From: Saprospiraceae bacterium
GTDB taxonomy: Bacteria > Bacteroidota > Bacteroidia > Chitinophagales > Saprospiraceae
DNA length: 64,000 bases
Assembly (NCBI GenBank): GCA_016715985.1
Contig: JADJXD010000001.1
Span: forward strand, 4,712,001 to 4,776,000
Reading direction: 5' to 3'
This document shows, in pieces, positions 54,526-64,000 of the stretch; within the stretch, counting starts at the first letter, position 1; each line of letters starts with the position of its first letter. Position numbers and translations under genes: made by a program. Under the pieces are notes generated by a model, which ran no database searches, was not told the origin of the DNA, and saw nothing but the letters and a program-made list of their open reading frames with translations.

Positions 54526-55767
54526 TCAGATCTTACATGCATGTCTGCTGACTAGTCTGATTCCCTCGGCTTTGATCACGTAAACTTCGGTATAATACAG
54601 ATTAATTTCTATAGGCTTATCATCCATACTCACGGAGAATATACCTTTGCCGGTTACAATTGCTGTATTATCAATTAATCGGACATCAGAATCAGTAATT
54701 CTTACATTTCTGTAAGTAAGTTTACCCGATTGTATATTTTCAAGAACTTCATCTTTTGTTTCTTTCCAACCATTGGAATGAATATAATAAACACCATCAT
54801 CCAGAAGCAATGAAAGCGAATCCATTTGCTTTTGTTCCATCCATCTGAATTTTTTGATGTGGAGGTCGTTGATGGTTTTGATAAGTTTTAATGTATCCTG
54901 AAAATCAGAAATAAAACTGCTTACTTCTGTGGGAAAGTCGGTAATCAGTATATTCAGCATGTAATTACCTGTGAATGTCCTATAATCGTGGGATGACATT
55001 GGATGAAGCTGACCTTTCCAAACTTCACGGGAATCACTCAAAATTAAAACATTTTCTGTTCGTAACTTCCCAATTAAGTTTTTGGGTGTTTTTTCAGAAA
55101 TGTAAGCAACTAACCGGCTTTTAGGGATTTTTGATTTGTTTAGATTTTCCCAATCTTTGGACTCATTTATTAAGGTTGATATAAATATATCTTGATTTAA
55201 GTTATAAACTTTTGATAAAGTCTCCGGTGTAAAAGTTAGAACGATACACCTGTTTTCCAGATTTTTTTTTCTTATTAAGGTCAAGGCTTCTTTCCATGAA
55301 TCATCCTTTATGTCTAGAATGATAAAAACTGTATTATTCACTGTCCAGTTTAAAAAATCTTCAAAAGTAGGCACAGATTCTGATGTTGGCTTACCTGTTT
55401 GATCTTTCAGTTTTGCGTTATTAAGGTTACGGGTGGATGTAGTGTTTATTGGACCATTAATAGTGGTTGTTCTATCCAAAGTGGAGTCATGCATTAACCA
55501 TAGGTTGCCATCTTTATCTTTTCTTACATCGACTTCCAACATGACATGCTTTGTTGAAACCTTTGATACGATATATTCAAAAATGGAGAGACTGTTTTCC
55601 GGAAATTCAGTGTAGTACCCTCCTCTATGACCCGCTATGATAGTAGATTCTGAGTACAAATCAAAAAAATCTCTTACCTCATGATTATTGTCCTGTGCCT
55701 GAACGAATTGGATATTCAGAACACCCAAAAAGAGAAAAACGAATTTTAGTTTTGCTTTTACTTCCAT
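54526..55767 (-). CDS. glycerophosphodiester phosphodiesterase fused to NTF2-like domain
   Basis: This 413-residue exported protein has a signal peptide (FVFLFLGVLNIQFVQAQ). A GDPD domain follows at about residues 40-285, with GHRGGYYTEFPENSLSIFE, EVDVRKDKDGNLWLMHD and the later metal and acid positions. Residues about 290-413 are a DUF4440/NTF2-like domain, with KFRWMEQKQMDSLSLLL and RLVSRHACKI. It cleaves glycerophosphodiesters to glycerol-3-phosphate and an alcohol. The GDPD motif HRGG and the paired EVD and HD residues are intact. The fused partner domain usually binds small molecules, and its role here is unknown. Confidence 0.88.
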   Translation of the reverse strand: MEVKAKLKFVFLFLGVLNIQFVQAQDNNHEVRDFFDLYSESTIIAGHRGGYYTEFPENSLSIFEYIVSKVSTKHVMLEVDVRKDKDGNLWLMHDSTLDRTTTINGPINTTSTRNLNNAKLKDQTGKPTSESVPTFEDFLNWTVNNTVFIILDIKDDSWKEALTLIRKKNLENRCIVLTFTPETLSKVYNLNQDIFISTLINESKDWENLNKSKIPKSRLVAYISEKTPKNLIGKLRTENVLILSDSREVWKGQLHPMSSHDYRTFTGNYMLNILITDFPTEVSSFISDFQDTLKLIKTINDLHIKKFRWMEQKQMDSLSLLLDDGVYYIHSNGWKETKDEVLENIQSGKLTYRNVRITDSDVRLIDNTAIVTGKGIFSVSMDDKPIEINLYYTEVYVIKAEGIRLVSRHACKI

Positions 55768-55783
55768 GATATGTTAAACAAAA

Positions 55784-55809
55784 AAGCCGGACAATGAGTT
55801 GTCCGGCTT
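55784..55809 (-). terminator. perfect hairpin terminator between GDPD and TonB receptor genes
   Basis: An 11-bp perfect stem, AAGCCGGACAA and TTGTCCGGCTT, with a TGAG loop. On the minus strand it is followed by a T-run. It lies between the GDPD start and the TonB receptor stop, so it terminates the receptor transcript. Confidence 0.85.
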
Positions 55810-55841
55810 ATATTAATCAATAAGATAAATCTGAATAAAAA

Positions 55842-58800
55842 TTAGTTAAAAGTATATCTGATACCTAATTGCATTTGCCATACATTATCTACAGTTATAC
55901 TCTTTCTGAAAGAATCTCTCAACAAAATTGTTTGACCATCTTCTACTTGAGTTGCAAGACGGTAAGAAGGTACCCCTTCTGCATCCACACCTGCAAGGGT
56001 AAGTGGGTTAGCCGTTGTTGTCACATTACCTACACCCCACGCATTGTTAATCATGTTGCCAAAGTTTAAGATATCTGCTCTGATTTGGAAAGAGTTTTTC
56101 TTTCCACCAATTTTAATATATACGTCTTGTGCTACAGTTAAATCAAATCTTGTTAACCATGGAAAAATACCTCCGTTTCTTTCAGCATAATTTCCTCTTC
56201 TAGTATCAAGGTATGAGTTATTTGAAATGAAAGTTTCAAAAGCTGCTTGTTGTTCTTCAGGTGAAAAAGTCTTAGCATTTGCTCCTGATCCAACAGTCAA
56301 AGCTGAAAATCTTAAATCAGAACCTTTATTTGGAACAAAAATAAGATCATTATTTTGTCCGTCTCCATTGAAATCATTACCATAAGTGTAAGATAGTGGG
56401 AAACCAGAATTTGAAAGCATACCTAAAGATATTGTAGTACCACCACCAAATTCACCACCATAATTAATTCTGTAGTTTAAGAAACCTACTATTCTGTGGC
56501 TCAAATTATTATCACTAAACGATTCAGTCAGGAAATTTGGCCAAGTGCAGTAGGCATATTAGCCTGTACTGTACTACCTACTGATTGAATATCTCTTGAA
56601 GTTCCATATGTATATCCTAAGAAACCACCTAAACCTTTTGAAGTTACTTTTTCAATTTTTGTGGTAATACTGTATGTATAACCAATATCTGTATTTCTTA
56701 AGACGAATACGTTGGTCGTTGCTCCATTAATAAATCTGGCAGCATTGATAGCAGCTGAACCTGTCACATTTGATGCAGGGAATCTTGGACGATTGTCAGG
56801 TCCTGCAAACTCTCTGTCCGGGCCTTTTAAATTAGCGTCAATATATCTCAATGCATTCAGGTTTTTATTATATATACCTTCAATGGTAAATGCAAAACCA
56901 TGAGCGAATTTTTTATCAAATGCTAAACTTGATTTCCAAACAGAAGGATATTTTAAATCTTCTGATGAAGCATTAATTACATATGGAGGCAATTTCGTGA
57001 TATCTGTTTCTACAGGTATAAATCTTGATGGATCTGTAGTGAATGGGTAAGCTGTGGTATTTTGAGAATTGATTACAGCAGTGTTTACACCATTATTACC
57101 CAATTGGTTTGAAACTAATACCTGAGGAATTCTGGATACAAAAATACCTGTTCCACCTCTTATCTGGAAAGTTCTGTCACCAGACAAGTCATAATTAAAT
57201 CCTAATCTAGGAGATAAAAGGATCGATGCTTTAGGAAATTTAGAAGTATTAATTTTTAAGTCATCACCATTTTCATCCTTGTATGTTAATGCCGCAACTA
57301 CCGGATTGAAAAAATCAGCTGCCGTAGAGTTATCATATGCAATTACATCTGCACGAATTCCACCTGTCAATTTAAATCTGTCATTTACCTGAAACTCATC
57401 CTGTACATATGCTGACCAGGTAGAAGTTTTTAAAACTTGTAATGGCTCACCACCACCAGGTAACAAGGAATATCTAAGATTATACCTATTTACATTTACT
57501 GGAGAAACTGGATTGTTCGGATCATTTTTGAATTGAAGTGCAGCAGTTTTGAAATCTTCAATAGAATTATAAACATAAACACCTTGTGAAGAAGGAAAGA
57601 ATACGTTGTTTGATGTAAAGTATTCATATGAAGCTCCCACTGTAATCTGATGTTTTCCTAGAAAATAATTTAAATTATTAGTAACATTTAAAGTTGAATA
57701 ATTTAACTGATTATTAGGTGTAAATGGATCAAAACCTATGGATGTATAAGTTGAACCATCTTTCAGGATATCAATAGTTGGAAACAATTCAGTTTTGTAC
57801 CTTCTGTCTTCAATTTGTTTATTATAACCTACTATAAGGTTATTGGATAATTTATTGTTAATCAAAGAGTTTAATTCCAAAGCTATTGATCTGGTATTAT
57901 CCTGAATGATATAACCCGTGTTTTCAGGAGATATGGCAAGTGATCTGTTAGTCCTGTTGCCATTTCCTGCCGTGTTACTACTATTACTGTCACTGATTCT
58001 TTGACCTGATTCAGAATTATGATGAGAATAACGAAGTGAAAGTTTGTTTTTATTGTCAATATTATAATCAAGTCTGATTAAACCTTTGTTACTTATTACA
58101 TCATTGTTGTATCCATCAAAAGCACCTAAATCAAAATTAAAATTTGTTTTCATAAAGTTTGAAAGATCCTGCATGTCTGCTTCAGTTACTCTTGAGACGT
58201 TTCCAGTTGCACCTGGTCTGTTTATAACCCAATCTAAAGCAGGATTTGAACTTGTAAATCTTTCAGCATTTACAAAGAAAAATAATTTATTTTTAATTAA
58301 TGCACCACCGAGTCTCAATCCTAAAGTAGTTTCATCAATATTGAATTTGGGTAAATCCTGACCATCAGCTTTTTTACCGGTCAAACTATTACTTCTGGTA
58401 AAGCCATAAACAGACCCTGTTAATTCGTTTGTTCCTGATCTGGTAACTGCATTGATACCTGCACCGGCAAATCCTGATTGTCGTACATCAAATGGAGTCA
58501 TATTGTACTGTACTTCTTCCAAAGCATCAAAAGATATCGCTGTAGTACCTGTTCTACCTCCTGCTGAAGCAGAAGAACCCAAACCAAATCCGTTGTTGAA
58601 TACGGAACCATCAACTGTGAAGCTACTAAATCTGGAATCCTGACCAGCGAATGAACCTCTACCATTACTGTAAACATTGTAGCGGGTAACATCATTGATC
58701 GTTCTACCAATATTCGGAATTGCGTTCAATGCATCTTTACCGAAAGAAAGCGCAGCTCCACTTCTGTCAGCACTGAATAAGTCATTTCTACCTGCTGTCA

Positions 58801-59155
58801 AAACAATTTCATCTAATTGTGTGGAAGACTCCTGCAATTTTGTATTAATATCGGCAGTTACACCCAGATTCAAATAAACATTGTTGTGTGTAAATTCATT
58901 ATACCCGATGTACGAAATAGTGACAGTATAGGGCCCACCCACTCTCATACCTATAAGGTTAAAACGGCCATTATTACCTGTAATAGTTCCATACTGTGTA
59001 CCTGATGGGGTATGAGTTGCAAGTACGGTAGCGCCGATAAGCTCTTCACCTTTGTCATCCGTGACTTTACCAACCATGCTACTGGTCGTCACCTGCGCCT
59101 GCGCAGTAAAAGCGAGAAGCATAAATACGAATAATTGTAAAATTCTTGTTTTCAT
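55842..59155 (-). pseudogene. TonB-dependent receptor with carboxypeptidase-like N-terminus, one frameshift
   Basis: The two frames (59155 to about 56530, and about 56560 to 55842) give a protein of about 1104 residues. A signal peptide ([18 protein letters not shown]) precedes a carboxypeptidase-regulatory-like domain ([20 protein letters not shown]), a plug with [13 protein letters not shown] and a 22-strand barrel ending [10 protein letters not shown]. The break lies near 56530-56545, after MPTALGQ/P. One base in the GGCC region restores [19 protein letters not shown]. The conserved [18 protein letters not shown] and [15 protein letters not shown] show an Oar/OmpA-like branch. It should import a nutrient or act in outer-membrane adhesion. 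The start at 59155 was chosen as the signal-peptide methionine. Confidence 0.87.
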
Positions 59156-59303
59156 AAATACTGTTTTTGTGTAAATACTGTTTTGTGAATTAAAAAATGA
59201 TTTTAAATTAATATAAATAATGTGGCTGCGAAGTGTGAGTGAAAATCTGATTTTTAAATAGAATAAAGTCAACATACTTATGATGTTTTATTATTTAGTG
59301 TCG

Positions 59304-59311
59304 CAAAGGTA
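59304..59311 (-). promoter_or_regulatory. -7 element of TonB receptor gene
   Basis: TACCTTTG on the minus strand (CAAAGGTA on the plus) matches the Bacteroidota -7 consensus. No TTG sits at the expected distance. The region 59156-59442 between the divergent genes is otherwise empty. Confidence 0.4.
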
Positions 59312-59442
59312 AGAGGACAATATTAAAGTAATGTTAATTTTTATATATAATTTATTCACATTTAATCCGGGATTGTGTTGAAATGATATTTTATTGTACT
59401 TTTATACCGAAAATATTTGTTAATGATCGTCAAACCATCCTT

Positions 59443-61200
59443 ATGAAAAGATTTTGTACACTGATTGTTTTTCTGTTTTCAGTGATTATCACCACACATG
59501 CACAATTAGTCATTACGGAGATTTCTTATAATCCTCCTGAATCAGGTCCGGATTCGCTGGAATATATTGAACTCTACAATGCAGGACAGAATGCAATTTC
59601 CTTAAAAGACTACCGGTTTACCAAAGGAATCACTTATACTTTTCCGGACACAGCTATTCAGGCAGGACAATATATGTTGGTTGTCAAAAATACAAACACA
59701 TTTTTAAATGCCTATGGTTTGGTAGCGTTAGGATGGTCACAGGATCCCCTCAGTGGGAATGCACTCAACAATTCAGGTGAGCCGGTAGAAATCACAGATG
59801 CTGCCGGTAATGTAGTTTTGCTTTTTACATATAGTCGTTTAGCTCCCTGGCCAACTGAAGTGGACGGTACAGACGGAAATGGTAAATCCATTGAACTTTG
59901 CAGCCCGCTTTCAGATCCGAATGACGGCACCAACTGGAAAGTTTCAGAAAATGATCTCGGCTTTATGATCAACGGAAAGCAAATATTCGGCACTCCTGGC
60001 GCTGCCAATTCAATTCCGCCATGTGGGAGTGTTCAACCCGATGTTGTTGTCGAAGTCAGTTCTAATTTTTTTACTCCCAAAGATATTACTATAGATGTAG
60101 GTCAGACAGTCAGATGGGAAAATACGGGTGGACATCATAATGTAAACGGATCTCAAAGCACCTATCCGAATAATCCGGCATCATTTGGAAACGGAGAAGC
60201 ATCAGAAGAGCTCTGGACCTATGATTTTACTTTTACTATCGCAGGAGTATATCAATACCAATGTGATCCACATGTTGATCAGGGTATGACAGGAACTGTT
60301 ACTGTCGTTGAAGAACCTGTCATGGATGAATTTCCACTTAGAACTATTGCCGAAATGAAAGGGGTTAACAATTTGGGAAGAGCGGATAGTTTGGATGTTA
60401 AATGCACTTTGATCGGGATTGTTCATGGGGTTAATTTACGTCCGGATGGATTACAGTTTACTATTATCGATGTTACAAATTCTGGTAAAGGAATTGGGGT
60501 ATTTAGTAATTCAAATAATTTTGGATATACGGTAACAGAAGGCGATGAGGTTATCTTGAAGGGACAAATCGGACAATTTAATGGTCTTACTCAGATTGTT
60601 GTATCATCAGTCCAGAAAATATCAGAAAATAATCCACTTATTTCACCTAAAAGTGTTTCTGAATTTTTGGAAGAAGATGAATCATCCTTAATCTTAGTTG
60701 AGAATCTGACATTTGTAAATCAGGCACAATGGACAGGTACAGGTCCGGGGTTTAATGTAACCATGACAAATGGCAATCAAAACTTTGAAATCAGAATTGA
60801 TAATGACATAGATGCATACTCTATGCCCATTCCACAATTAATTCCGGGAGCTTCATGGTATGTTACAGGTTTACTCGGTCAATTTGACAGCTCTTCACCT
60901 TTTACAGAGGATTATCAGCTTATTCCAAGATATATGGCAGATTTTACAGCAGTTAGTTCTACCAATGATAAAGAATTAGATGTGTTTATAAAGTTATTAC
61001 CCAATCCTGCTACTGATCAGCTTATAATTCAGACTGATTCAAACCCGGATTTAATTCAACTTTTTAATACAGATGGCAAATTAATTTCTGTTTATAAAAA
61101 TACGTTGAGTTTGGATCTGTCCGAACTTAGTAAAGGACTTTACATTCTTAAGATAATGAAAGGTCAAAAGTACACCGTTCGTCGGGTCATTAAATTTTAA
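59443..61200 (+). CDS. exported lamin-tail + cupredoxin protein with T9SS sorting domain
   Basis: This 585-residue protein has a signal peptide (TLIVFLFSVIITTHAQ). A lamin-tail domain follows at about residues 22-185 (VITEISYNPPESGPDSLEYIELYNAG). A cupredoxin occupies about 200-290, with the copper ligands in GGHHNVNGSQ and YQYQCDPHVDQGMTG (His, Cys, His, Met). The next part resembles an OB-fold/DUF5689-type section (about 310-490). The C-terminus (about 505-585) is a T9SS sorting domain with LLPNPATDQLIIQ and GLYILKIMKG. It is expected on the surface or outside the cell. The electron-transfer role of the copper site is inference. The start at 59443 is the signal-peptide methionine. Confidence 0.85.
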   Translation: MKRFCTLIVFLFSVIITTHAQLVITEISYNPPESGPDSLEYIELYNAGQNAISLKDYRFTKGITYTFPDTAIQAGQYMLVVKNTNTFLNAYGLVALGWSQDPLSGNALNNSGEPVEITDAAGNVVLLFTYSRLAPWPTEVDGTDGNGKSIELCSPLSDPNDGTNWKVSENDLGFMINGKQIFGTPGAANSIPPCGSVQPDVVVEVSSNFFTPKDITIDVGQTVRWENTGGHHNVNGSQSTYPNNPASFGNGEASEELWTYDFTFTIAGVYQYQCDPHVDQGMTGTVTVVEEPVMDEFPLRTIAEMKGVNNLGRADSLDVKCTLIGIVHGVNLRPDGLQFTIIDVTNSGKGIGVFSNSNNFGYTVTEGDEVILKGQIGQFNGLTQIVVSSVQKISENNPLISPKSVSEFLEEDESSLILVENLTFVNQAQWTGTGPGFNVTMTNGNQNFEIRIDNDIDAYSMPIPQLIPGASWYVTGLLGQFDSSSPFTEDYQLIPRYMADFTAVSSTNDKELDVFIKLLPNPATDQLIIQTDSNPDLIQLFNTDGKLISVYKNTLSLDLSELSKGLYILKIMKGQKYTVRRVIKF

Positions 61201-61316
61201 TCGTAACAAATATATATATTCATCTTAAGAATCATCATACACATCTAATATTTATGGATGATCGAATTATTTTTCAGATATTTGAAATTATTTTATTAAC
61301 TTAAATTGTATCATAA

Positions 61317-62639
61317 ATGAACAAATTAATTTTAACCATTTCAGTTATGTTTACTTCAGTTCTGGCTTTCGGGCAACTGAATAAAATAGACTTTAAAGAA
61401 TTTACATTGGACAACGGCCTGCGTGTCATTCTGCATCAGGACAAGTCCACACCAATTGTTGCGGTATCCGTCATGTATCACGTTGGTTCAAAAAATGAAA
61501 ATCCTGATAAAACCGGTTTTGCACATTTTTTTGAGCATTTATTGTTTGAAGGGTCAGAAAATATTGAACGTGGTCAGTTTGACAAATATGTTGAAAAAGC
61601 AGGGGGGACATTAAATGCCAACACTTCATTTGACAGAACTTATTATTTTGAAATACTTCCTTCTAATCAGTTGGAACTCGGATTATGGCTGGAATCAGAG
61701 CGTATGTTGCACGCCAAAGTTGAAAATATTGGAATTGAAACGCAAAGACAAGTGGTGAAAGAAGAAAGAAGACAAAGAGTCGATAATCAGCCTTATGGGT
61801 CTTTTTTGGAAGAAATATTCAGAAGAGCGTACAAAGTTCATCCATACCGCTGGCCGATTATCGGATCGATGGCTCACCTGGATGCCGCTGAAGAAAAAGA
61901 TTATAAGAATTTTTATGCAGATTTTTATGTACCGAATAATGCAATAGTGTCTATTGCAGGAGATTTGGATTATGATCAGGCTGAGGCGCTGGTCAGAAAA
62001 TATTTCAGCCCGATTCCAAAAAGTAAAAAACCGGTTTACAGACCAAATGTAGTAGAACCACCATTGGGAGGAGAAGTGAGAGACACTTTTTATGACAATA
62101 TTCAATTGCCTGGAGTATTTATGGCATACAGAATTCCTGAACAAGGTACTGAAGATTTTTATGCAGTTTCTATGCTTGGAACGTTATTATCACAAGGTCA
62201 GTCTTCCAGATTGCAAAAGGCTTTGGTTGATGAACAACAAAAAGCAGTGGCAATAGGTAATTTCCCATTGGATCTCGAAGATCCGGGTATTTCTATTGCA
62301 TATTGTATTGTGAATATGGGCACAGATGTGTTGGATGCAGAAAATGCAATTACCGCTGAGATAGACAGAATTAAAAATGAATTGATCAGTGATGAAGAAT
62401 TTCAGAAACTCAGGAATCAGGTAGAGAATGACTTTGTTTCATCTAATTCCAGAGTAGCCGGTATAGCAGAAAGCCTTGCAAACTATAAAATGTATCTTGG
62501 TGACGCCAATCTGATAAATACAGAATTAGAAAGATATCTTGCAGTGTCAAAGGATGACATCATGAGGGTGGCCAAAAAATACTATACAAAAGATAATAGG
62601 GTGGTGATGCATTATTTACCAAAGCCACCGACACCATAA
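61317..62639 (+). CDS. M16-family zinc peptidase, catalytic subunit
   Basis: This 440-residue protein has a signal peptide (ILTISVMFTSVLAFGQ) and the inverted zinc motif HFFEHLLFEGS (HxxEH) near residue 63, followed by downstream glutamates and QRVDNQPYGSFLEE. The remaining domains are of the pitrilysin/MPP type. It should be periplasmic and degrade peptides. It precedes a non-catalytic M16 gene by 84 bases. The two probably form a heterodimer in which this one supplies the metal site. Confidence 0.92.
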   Translation: MNKLILTISVMFTSVLAFGQLNKIDFKEFTLDNGLRVILHQDKSTPIVAVSVMYHVGSKNENPDKTGFAHFFEHLLFEGSENIERGQFDKYVEKAGGTLNANTSFDRTYYFEILPSNQLELGLWLESERMLHAKVENIGIETQRQVVKEERRQRVDNQPYGSFLEEIFRRAYKVHPYRWPIIGSMAHLDAAEEKDYKNFYADFYVPNNAIVSIAGDLDYDQAEALVRKYFSPIPKSKKPVYRPNVVEPPLGGEVRDTFYDNIQLPGVFMAYRIPEQGTEDFYAVSMLGTLLSQGQSSRLQKALVDEQQKAVAIGNFPLDLEDPGISIAYCIVNMGTDVLDAENAITAEIDRIKNELISDEEFQKLRNQVENDFVSSNSRVAGIAESLANYKMYLGDANLINTELERYLAVSKDDIMRVAKKYYTKDNRVVMHYLPKPPTP

Positions 62640-62723
62640 TGATTGGGTAAGGATGTGAAATTTATCCTGATAACTGAATCTTTTGATAATCTTAAATTAG
62701 AATAAAACCATAAAACTTAAAAA

Positions 62724-64000
62724 ATGAAGTCATTTATATATAGCCTTAGTGCCATTTTATTATTTAGTTTTTGCAATAAAAAGACTGCGGATACAGTTTC
62801 GGTTAAACAAACGAGTGACCCTGCAAAAGCATGGAGAAAATCACCACCTCAGCCCGGTGCTGCCAGAGATATTCAGTTGGGTACTTATAACAGTTTTGAT
62901 CTTGACAACGGTTTGAAAGTAATTGTTGTTGAAAATCACAAGCTACCCCGGGTTTCATATCAGCTTTCACTGAATACAGATGCATTGATCGAAGGTGATA
63001 AAGCAGGGTATGTAAGTTTTGCTGGTGATATGTTGAGCAAAGGAACAACCAAACGATCCAAAGCAGATATAGATAATGCTGTTGATTTTATCGGAGCCAG
63101 TCTGAATACATCCGGAACAGGAGTGTTTGGCAGTACACTTAAAAAGCATTCAGAAACTCTTCTGGAAATTATGACCGATGTCCTTTATAATCCAACTTTT
63201 CCACAGGAAGAATTTGATAAAATACGTAAAAGAACTTTGTCCGGATTGGCAACTGCCAAATCCGATCCGAATTCAATAGCCAGTAATATCGGAAGTATCG
63301 TAAATTATGGGTATGGCCATCCTTATGGTGAAGTTCAGACAGAACAAACAGTCAATAATATCAATATTGATGATTGCAAAAATTATTATAATACTTATTT
63401 CAAACCCAATAACGCGTACCTGGTAATAGTTGGCGATATTACGCCTGAAGAGGCTAAGGCTCAGGCAACAAAATATTTCGCAAAGTGGAAAAAAGGAGAC
63501 GTGCCCACATTCAAATATCCTGTTCCTGCTGCTCCTAAAGAGAGAAAAGTGGCTTTTGGAAATAAAGATGGCGCTGTACAATCAGTCATAAATATTACTT
63601 ATCCGGTTGAAATGAAACCCGGAAATCCGGATGCTATTAAAGCGAGTCTGATGAATTCTATTCTCGGCGGTGGAATATTCAGTGGCAGGCTGATGCAAAA
63701 TCTCCGTGAGAAAAAAGCATATACTTATGGTGCAAGATCCAATATATCTAATGATAAATTGATAGGTAACTTTAATGCAACAGCAAGCGTCAGAAATGAA
63801 GTTACGGATAGTTCTGTGCAAGAGTTTTTATTTGAAATGGATCGTATTGTCAATGAGCCGGTATCATCTGAAGACTTATTTTTGGCCAAAAACAGTCTGG
63901 CGGGTAATTTTGCACGTTCGTTGGAATCACCACAGACCATTGCCAATTTTGCATTAAACACTTTCAGATATAATCTTCCTAAAGATTACTACAATACCTA
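62724..64000 (+). CDS. M16-family peptidase-like lipoprotein, non-catalytic subunit (partial)
   Basis: The reading frame opens at 62724 with a lipoprotein signal (IYSLSAILLFSFC, lipobox cysteine near residue 17) and is still open at 64000, so the 3' end lies outside. The first M16 domain lacks the HxxEH zinc motif (GYVSFAGDMLSKGT where the motif would be). The second domain keeps the R/Y-type motif LMQNLREKKAYTYGA near residue 330. This division of labour is known for M16 heterodimers. The next gene is unknown. Confidence 0.88.
   Translation, partial: MKSFIYSLSAILLFSFCNKKTADTVSVKQTSDPAKAWRKSPPQPGAARDIQLGTYNSFDLDNGLKVIVVENHKLPRVSYQLSLNTDALIEGDKAGYVSFAGDMLSKGTTKRSKADIDNAVDFIGASLNTSGTGVFGSTLKKHSETLLEIMTDVLYNPTFPQEEFDKIRKRTLSGLATAKSDPNSIASNIGSIVNYGYGHPYGEVQTEQTVNNINIDDCKNYYNTYFKPNNAYLVIVGDITPEEAKAQATKYFAKWKKGDVPTFKYPVPAAPKERKVAFGNKDGAVQSVINITYPVEMKPGNPDAIKASLMNSILGGGIFSGRLMQNLREKKAYTYGARSNISNDKLIGNFNATASVRNEVTDSSVQEFLFEMDRIVNEPVSSEDLFLAKNSLAGNFARSLESPQTIANFALNTFRYNLPKDYYNT

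Noticed and set aside
61695..62144. Minus-strand frame of 149 codons inside the first M16 gene
   Set aside because: Antisense to a conserved peptidase, composition is low-complexity, and no family is recognised.
1..64000. Prophage or conjugative element
   Set aside because: No integrase, capsid, tail, relaxase or tra genes are visible. Mobile content is limited to IS21, group II introns and the cassette cluster.

Overview
The window is a low-GC chromosomal segment from a Bacteroidota bacterium, most likely of the Saprospiraceae type. The evidence is the type IX secretion C-terminal sorting domains, HYR-repeat adhesins, a TonB receptor with a carboxypeptidase-regulatory-like N-terminus, several TAnnTTTG promoter elements (some with a TTG about 20 bases upstream), and the M16 peptidase pair. 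There is no rRNA, tRNA or CRISPR that I can recognise.

Layout. (1) 1-11500 is an accessory region. It opens with an AAA ATPase plus DUF4435 pair that looks like the PARIS defence system, followed by GNAT acetyltransferases. Then comes a run of short, same-strand, functionally unrelated genes: parDE, a higBA pair with a nonsense codon in the toxin, a PIG-L lipoprotein, a small membrane protein, a DUF6934 pair, an SH3-like exported protein and a WD40-like protein. Most are separated by imperfect palindromes that resemble integron attC sites. Two of these sites are followed directly by related group II intron-like elements without an ORF. This looks like an integrase-less cassette cluster. (2) 11511-14114 is a complete IS21-family element with 13-bp inverted repeats and a 4-bp target duplication. 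(3) 15746-19028 is an arsenic operon (arsR, arsM, acr3, arsC-like) behind a palindromic operator candidate. (4) 19222-24757 holds a thiolase, a four-helix-bundle gene with a truncated duplicate, a YpdA-like reductase, and an Hsp20 gene whose terminator is followed exactly by a group IIC intron with a reverse transcriptase. (5) 24778-41085 is mainly core: SDR, alaS, an M23 peptidase, a 2065-residue surface protein, argE, an ECF sigma factor with a likely anti-sigma partner, and an APC permease. (6) 41352-42785 carries two divergent toxin-antitoxin pairs. (7) 42891-64000 is core and envelope: a sodium symporter with a tiny membrane ORF and a PIG-L hydrolase, a thioredoxin-like protein, a desaturase, a DEAD helicase, TypA, CtlX, GDPD, a TonB receptor, a copper-site exported protein, and two M16 peptidases, the second running off the window.

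Nine to ten otherwise conserved genes are broken by single-base shifts, many at homopolymers (ATPase, GNAT, WD40, IstA, ACR3, ArsM, intron RT, TonB receptor). Residual indel error in the assembly is at least as likely as real gene decay, so these genes are reported over their full reconstructed span.
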